Below, one piece after another: positions 6,080 to 6,128 of a stretch of 6,128 nt of DNA. Under the pieces are notes generated by a model. That model searched no databases, was not told the DNA's origin, and saw only the letters and a list, made by a program, of their open reading frames with translations. Source of the stretch: a bacterium (GTDB lineage Bacteria > JAUVQV01 > DATDCY01). A program made the position numbers and the translations under genes. The first letter of the stretch is position 1. Each line of letters starts with the position of its first letter. The DNA lies in NCBI GenBank assembly GCA_036524115.1, contig DATDCY010000034.1, forward strand, positions 1 through 6,128. The letters are read 5' to 3'.

Positions 6080-6128
6080 ATGGCGGCCTGCACCCGTCGG
6101 ACCTTCCTGAAGGGGGCCGTCGCCACGG
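6080..6128 (+). CDS. Start of a Tat-exported protein (partial, runs off right edge)
   Basis: Sixteen codons are present from the ATG at 6080, one base after the stop of the beta-helix gene. They read MAACTRRTFLKGAVAT: TRRTFLK is an exact match to the S/T-R-R-x-F-L-K twin-arginine consensus, and a hydrophobic stretch is beginning. Tat substrates are folded, often cofactor-loaded proteins such as iron-sulfur, molybdenum or copper enzymes, but none of the mature protein is in the window, so its class is open. Only a weak GGGA (6068-6071) lies upstream, so coupling to the preceding gene is likely. Confidence 0.75.
   Translation, partial: MAACTRRTFLKGAVAT

Noticed and set aside
5227-6126. Minus-strand open frame of 299 codons opposite the small beta-helix gene
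   Set aside because: Composition is Val/Asp/Ala/Arg-rich shadow sequence with no motif, and the opposite strand encodes a clear secreted beta-helix protein.

Overview
The window is a very GC-rich stretch that is almost entirely coding. It suggests a Gram-negative-type bacterium: several products carry export signals, one begins with a twin-arginine signal, and one is a polytopic membrane protein. The style (GTG and TTG starts, envelope beta-helix proteins, TPR-glycosyltransferase-type membrane protein) would suit Desulfobacterota/Myxococcota or related metagenomic lineages. No marker gene fixes the taxon, so this is a weak inference.

Layout: two transcription units diverge from a 177-bp intergenic region (3897-4073). 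The left unit runs on the minus strand. It encodes a secreted right-handed beta-helix protein with a C-terminal carboxypeptidase-regulatory-like (CpD) beta-sandwich (2256-3896), an ABC ATPase (1534-2259), an ABC-2 permease of the NodJ-like type (776-1540), and the start of a polytopic membrane protein resembling the N-terminal half of TMTC/TPR-type glycosyltransferases (739 to beyond the left edge). The first three genes overlap by 4 and 7 nt and the fourth follows after 36 nt, so this looks like one operon. The right unit runs on the plus strand. It encodes a secreted protein made of three tandem CpD-like domains (4074-5237), a second, smaller secreted beta-helix protein that probably starts at a TTG inside its upstream neighbour (5215-6078), and the first 16 codons of a Tat-exported protein (from 6080).

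How the genes may work together: the left unit has the gene order of nosD-nosF-nosY (periplasmic beta-helix protein, ABC ATPase, ABC permease), but the ABC pair looks like NodI/NodJ exporters and no nitrous-oxide-reductase gene is visible. The two divergent units share both protein families. Each has a beta-helix protein with the same N-terminal cap, and the CpD domain fused to the left beta-helix protein closely resembles the second CpD domain of the right-hand protein. This suggests one envelope system, with exported beta-helix and CpD proteins working beside a dedicated ABC exporter. Its substrate cannot be read from the sequence. The Tat protein on the right may be a cofactor-containing partner, but only its signal start is present.

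No RNA genes, CRISPR arrays, insertion sequences or convincing intrinsic terminators were found. The other long open frames in the window are antisense or alternate-frame by-products of the high GC content.
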